Origin: Pandoraea anapnoica
GTDB taxonomy: Bacteria > Pseudomonadota > Gammaproteobacteria > Burkholderiales > Burkholderiaceae
DNA: 64,000 nt
Assembly: GCF_902459765.1 (NCBI RefSeq)
Contig: NZ_CABPSP010000008.1
Coordinates: 124,001 to 188,000 of the forward strand
Reading direction: 5' to 3'
Notes under the pieces: model-generated
The model's input: the letters and a program-made list of their open reading frames with translations, nothing else
What the model was told of the DNA's origin: nothing
Databases searched by the model: none
Translations under genes and position numbers: made by a program
In this document: one piece after another, positions 60,987-64,000 of the stretch
How the letters are laid out: every line of letters begins with the position of its first letter
How positions within the stretch are numbered: position 1 is the first letter of the stretch

Positions 60987-62648
60987 GTGAAATCGCTCCG
61001 ACTACTGCCGACGGCGACCGTTGCAGCGCTCGCCGTCGTGGTGGCGTTGCCGGTCGTGTTCGTTCTGTTACAGGCTGTTTTTCCGCATCTCGCGCAGGGG
61101 TCGTTCGCCGATCCCTTCTCCGCTGTCTGGCCCACGCTGTCGCATGACAGCACGCTGCCGCTCGTCACCAATACGCTGAGACTCGGCGTGTCGGTGGCGC
61201 TCGGCACGGCGTTGGTCGGCGGGGCGCTCGGTGCGGTGCGCGGCCTGTTTCACGTACCGGGCGCACGGCTCTGGGATCTGTGCTTTCTCCTGCCGTTTCT
61301 GGTGCCGCCGTATCTCGCGGCACTCGGCTGGATGCTGCTGCTGCAAACGGGCGGCTATGCTCAGCAGCTCACCGGCATGGACGCCGGACAGTTCCTGTTC
61401 TCGCTGCCGGGCCTCGTCTTCGTGATGACGCTCAACATCTTTCCCGTCGTCTACTTCGCGGTGTCCCGCGCGCTCGCGACCACCGGCTCGCGACTGGCAG
61501 ACGTTGCCCGCGTGCACGGTGCGTCCGCGTGGCGTGCGTTTGCACGGGTGACGTTGCCGCTCGCGCTGCCAGCGTTCGCAGCCAGCCTGTTGCTCGCGTT
61601 CACGATGGCCATAGAAGAATTCGGTGCACCCGCCGCCCTCGGTGCGCGTGCCGGTTTCTCCGTGCTGGTCACGTCCATCGAAGGCCGCTTTGCCGACTGG
61701 CCGATCGACCTGCCGGGCGCGTCGATTCTGTCTGTCGTGCTGGCGGTGCTCGCGCTCCTCGCCTTCGTGTTGCAACACCGGCTCGCAGCAGGTAAGGACT
61801 TCGAGACGCAAACGGGCAAACCCATCGCATCGCCTCCGCGCGAACTGGGCCGCTGGAAAGGTCTCGCGCTCTTCGGCTTCGCCTTCGTGGCGCTGCTGGC
61901 CACCGTGGCACCGCTGTTCTCGATTCTTGCCACGGCGTTCTCGGGCACGCTCTCGGGCGGCCTGTCGCTTGCCAACCTGACGACCGCGCACTTCGCGGCG
62001 TTGCTCGGTCAGGGCGCGGAAGGGCTTGAAGCGCTGGCGACGAGTCTGTCGCTGGCGCTGGGCACATCGCTCGTCACAGGCGTGTTGGGCTTCCTGTGTG
62101 CGTGGTGCGTCGTGAAGTCGACGATGCGAGGCCGCGTGCTGATCGACGGCCTGTCGCTGCTGCCGCATGCCTTGCCGGGCATCGTCGTCGGCGTGGGCCT
62201 GATCCTCGCGTGGAACCTGCCGTTCTGGCCCGTCACGCCGTACAACACCTGGGGCATTCTGCTGCTGTCTTACAGCTGCCTGCTGCTGCCGTATCCGGTG
62301 CGCTACACGAGCGCTGCGCTGCGGCAGACGGCGGCGTCGCTCGAAGCCGCAGCGCGCGTGCACGGTGCACCGGCGGGTGTCGCGCTGCGACGCATCACGC
62401 TACCGCTGGTGATGCCCGCGCTAGGCGCGTCGCTGATGATCGTGTTTGCGATTGCGTCACGCGAACTCGTGACCTCGCTGCTGCTCGCACCAAGCGGCGT
62501 GCAGACGGTCTCGATCTTCGTATGGCGTCAGTTCGAGCAGGGTTCCATCGGTCAGGGCATGGCGATGGGCGTCGTCTCGATGGCCGTGAGCGGCACGTTG
62601 CTCATGCTGGCGTCGCGTCTGGGGAACAAGCGCGAGCGCGCCGCCTGA
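60987..62648 (+). CDS. ABC transporter permease, FbpB type (two-domain)
   Basis: 553 aa, about 12 membrane helices, with two homologous permease halves in one chain as in FbpB/SfuB/AfuB. Each half has its coupling loop: RLADVARVHGASAWRAFARV near residue 170 and SLEAAARVHGAPAGVALRRI near 453, both followed by TLPL. GTG start at 60987, three bases after the binding-protein stop; much longer upstream readings run through that gene and are rejected. With the preceding two genes it makes a complete importer. Followed by a terminator. Confidence 0.9.
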   Translation: MKSLRLLPTATVAALAVVVALPVVFVLLQAVFPHLAQGSFADPFSAVWPTLSHDSTLPLVTNTLRLGVSVALGTALVGGALGAVRGLFHVPGARLWDLCFLLPFLVPPYLAALGWMLLLQTGGYAQQLTGMDAGQFLFSLPGLVFVMTLNIFPVVYFAVSRALATTGSRLADVARVHGASAWRAFARVTLPLALPAFAASLLLAFTMAIEEFGAPAALGARAGFSVLVTSIEGRFADWPIDLPGASILSVVLAVLALLAFVLQHRLAAGKDFETQTGKPIASPPRELGRWKGLALFGFAFVALLATVAPLFSILATAFSGTLSGGLSLANLTTAHFAALLGQGAEGLEALATSLSLALGTSLVTGVLGFLCAWCVVKSTMRGRVLIDGLSLLPHALPGIVVGVGLILAWNLPFWPVTPYNTWGILLLSYSCLLLPYPVRYTSAALRQTAASLEAAARVHGAPAGVALRRITLPLVMPALGASLMIVFAIASRELVTSLLLAPSGVQTVSIFVWRQFEQGSIGQGMAMGVVSMAVSGTLLMLASRLGNKRERAA

Positions 62649-62668
62649 CCCTGACGCGGCAGGGACGA

Positions 62669-62706
62669 AGGGCGCGCTACCGGTATCCGGTCAGCGCGCC
62701 CTTTTC
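62669..62706. terminator. Terminator after the ABC permease gene
   Basis: AAGGGCGCGCT and AGCGCGCCCTT form an 11-bp stem around a 14-base loop, with TTTTC following, between convergent genes. Confidence 0.88.
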
Positions 62707-62734
62707 ATTTCATGCGGGACAAGCCGTTATCGAC

Positions 62735-64000
62735 TTAACGACGCCAGCGCAGCGGCCGACGCAACGGGTGCCGTTGCGGCCCCGTCGCCATCCACACCTG
62801 CCCTGCTCCGACGATTGACGAAGGGGTCCCGGACATCGCCTTCGCTTCGTCCGCTTCGTCCTTGTCGACGGTCTTGCTCGTGTCGATGAACAATGCAGCG
62901 ACAACGCCCATGCCGAGCAACACCGCCGAGATGGCAAATGGCACGTTGTAGCTGCCGCTCGTCTCGATCAGGTAGCCGAACGCCACGGGCGAGATCATTC
63001 CCGCAAGACCGAAACCAGTGTTCATCATGCCGCCCGCCGTGCCCGCATACTTGCCCGCGATATCGAGCGGCAAGGTCCAGAGCACCGGATTCGTGATTTC
63101 GAGGAAGAAGAAAGACGCCGAGAGCAGGAACACCGCCACCATCGGATCGGACACCATCGTCATCGGCAACAGAAACGCCAGCGATCCGCCCATGCCGACA
63201 ACCAGCACCGACACACGAGCGAAACGCAGGCGGCCCGTCGCCTTGTAGAGCTTGTCGGACACCACACCGCCCAATGTATCCCCGACCACCCCTGCGAGCA
63301 GCGGCAGCGCCGTGAACAAGGCGAGTTGCTTTAGATCGAAGCCCTGCGACTCGCGCAGATATGACGGCATCCACGTCAGATACACCCACAGCAGCCAGCC
63401 GTAACAGAAGTCGACGAACGTCACGAGCCACATGCGGCGAATGAGCTTGCGCCACGGCGTCGACGCACGCTTGGCCCGTTCGCAATCGCCCGGCCGGTAA
63501 CCGATCTCGGCGGCCTCCTCCGGCGTGACGCGACGGTGTTGCTCGGGCGTGTTCGTGAACACCCTCATGTAGAGCGCGGTCCAGATCAGGCTCACCACAC
63601 CCAGCACGATGAACGCCTCGCGCCAGCCGAACGCCACCACGATGGCGAGCACGACCGGCGGCGTGACCGCCCCGCCCAGACGCGCGAAGCTATGCGTAAT
63701 GCCCTGTGCAAAGCCGCGCTCGCCGACGGGCATCCAGTAGGTGAAGGCGCGCGTTGCCGTGGGGAACGCACCGCCCTCTCCGATGCCCAGCAGGAAGCGC
63801 AACGCAACGAGCGCGGCGATGCTGCCCGCGAAGCCGGTCGCCAGCGTCGCCACGCCCCAAATGAGCGAAAGCACCGTCAGTACGAGCTTGGGTCCGTACC
63901 GGTCCGCCAGCCATCCACCGAAGATCTGCATCGCGGCATACGGATAGGCGAAGGCAGAAAACACGAGCCCCAGTTGCACCGTCGTCAGCCCCATCTCCTG
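62735..64000 (-). CDS. MFS transporter, anion:cation symporter type (5-prime end cut)
   Basis: At least 421 aa; reading stays open to the window end (codons for Gln-Glu precede MGLTTVQLGLVFSAFAYPYA), so the N-terminus with helix 1 lies outside. Family features are GGWLADRYGPKLVLTVLSLI after helix 2, LGIGEGGAFPTATRAFTYWM near the middle of the N-half, LLWVYLTWMPSYLRESQGFD, and GVVSDKLYKATGRLRFARVS. This is the ACS family (phthalate, hexuronate, galactonate, tartrate carriers). Substrate unknown. No link to the ABC operon is visible; it is convergent with it. Confidence 0.88.
   Translation of the reverse strand, partial: QEMGLTTVQLGLVFSAFAYPYAAMQIFGGWLADRYGPKLVLTVLSLIWGVATLATGFAGSIAALVALRFLLGIGEGGAFPTATRAFTYWMPVGERGFAQGITHSFARLGGAVTPPVVLAIVVAFGWREAFIVLGVVSLIWTALYMRVFTNTPEQHRRVTPEEAAEIGYRPGDCERAKRASTPWRKLIRRMWLVTFVDFCYGWLLWVYLTWMPSYLRESQGFDLKQLALFTALPLLAGVVGDTLGGVVSDKLYKATGRLRFARVSVLVVGMGGSLAFLLPMTMVSDPMVAVFLLSASFFFLEITNPVLWTLPLDIAGKYAGTAGGMMNTGFGLAGMISPVAFGYLIETSGSYNVPFAISAVLLGMGVVAALFIDTSKTVDKDEADEAKAMSGTPSSIVGAGQVWMATGPQRHPLRRPLRWRR

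Overview
The window is high-GC, densely packed chromosomal DNA from a betaproteobacterium. Gene content and order point to Burkholderiaceae, most likely a Pandoraea-like organism. The pointers are zwf-pgl-glk facing edd, lemA plus two TPM genes next to ribD, the ribBA-ribH-nusB run, a livKHMGF operon, a BenM/CatM-like LysR gene beside catechol meta-cleavage genes, and classical Gram-negative porins. The genus is an inference. I found no rRNA, tRNA, CRISPR array, prophage or insertion sequence.

Layout. 1-4.4 kb: glucose entry into the Entner-Doudoroff pathway (glk edge, pgl, zwf on minus; edd on plus), with two HexR-like operators in the shared promoter. 4.5-7.1 kb: a small hypothetical, a DapA-family enzyme, an HTH protein and a LecA-like lectin. 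7.1-10.7 kb: an MgtA-type P-type ATPase, a 64-aa His-rich ORF and a roughly 370-base leader full of perfect stems. 10.7-16.6 kb: PAP2 phosphatase, rnk, hemL, lemA, two TPM genes, ribD. 16.7-19.5 kb: a three-gene piece of the meta-cleavage lower pathway facing its LysR regulator. 20-24.9 kb: branched-chain amino acid ABC operon. 25-25.9 kb: ArsR/SRPBCC pair. 26-29.4 kb: ribBA, ribH, nusB and an aminotransferase. 29.6-38.5 kb: lytic transglycosylase, ubiD, gabD, an APC permease and an EAL-CBS-GGDEF protein. 39-41.5 kb: metNIQ. 41.7-48 kb: a stress/envelope cluster with a NarL-type response regulator, a REC-only protein, a ferritin-like protein, two DUF1328 proteins, an HPK7 kinase, CsbD, entericidin, a secreted CX10C-repeat protein and a secreted Pro/Tyr-rich protein. 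48-54.8 kb: a soluble chemoreceptor, two LysR regulators, a TauE/SafE exporter, a PfkB kinase and an SDR protein. 54.8-62.6 kb: MipA facing an OmpR/EnvZ-class two-component system, then a porin overlapping a three-gene Fbp/Afu-type ABC importer. 62.7-64 kb: an MFS transporter cut by the window edge.

How parts work together. The Entner-Doudoroff genes form a regulon in cis, and the glucokinase gene at the left edge is in related bacteria fused to HexR. ribD, ribBA and ribH supply riboflavin precursors, but the RibA half of RibBA looks inactive. The kinase at 44.2 kb and the NarL regulator at 42.1 kb are a plausible pair for the envelope genes around them. The OmpR-type pair at 56 kb probably controls the porin-ABC module and perhaps mipA through inverted repeats in their promoters. 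The best candidate for something new is the structured leader upstream of mgtA: it has mutually exclusive hairpins and is followed by a small His-rich ORF.
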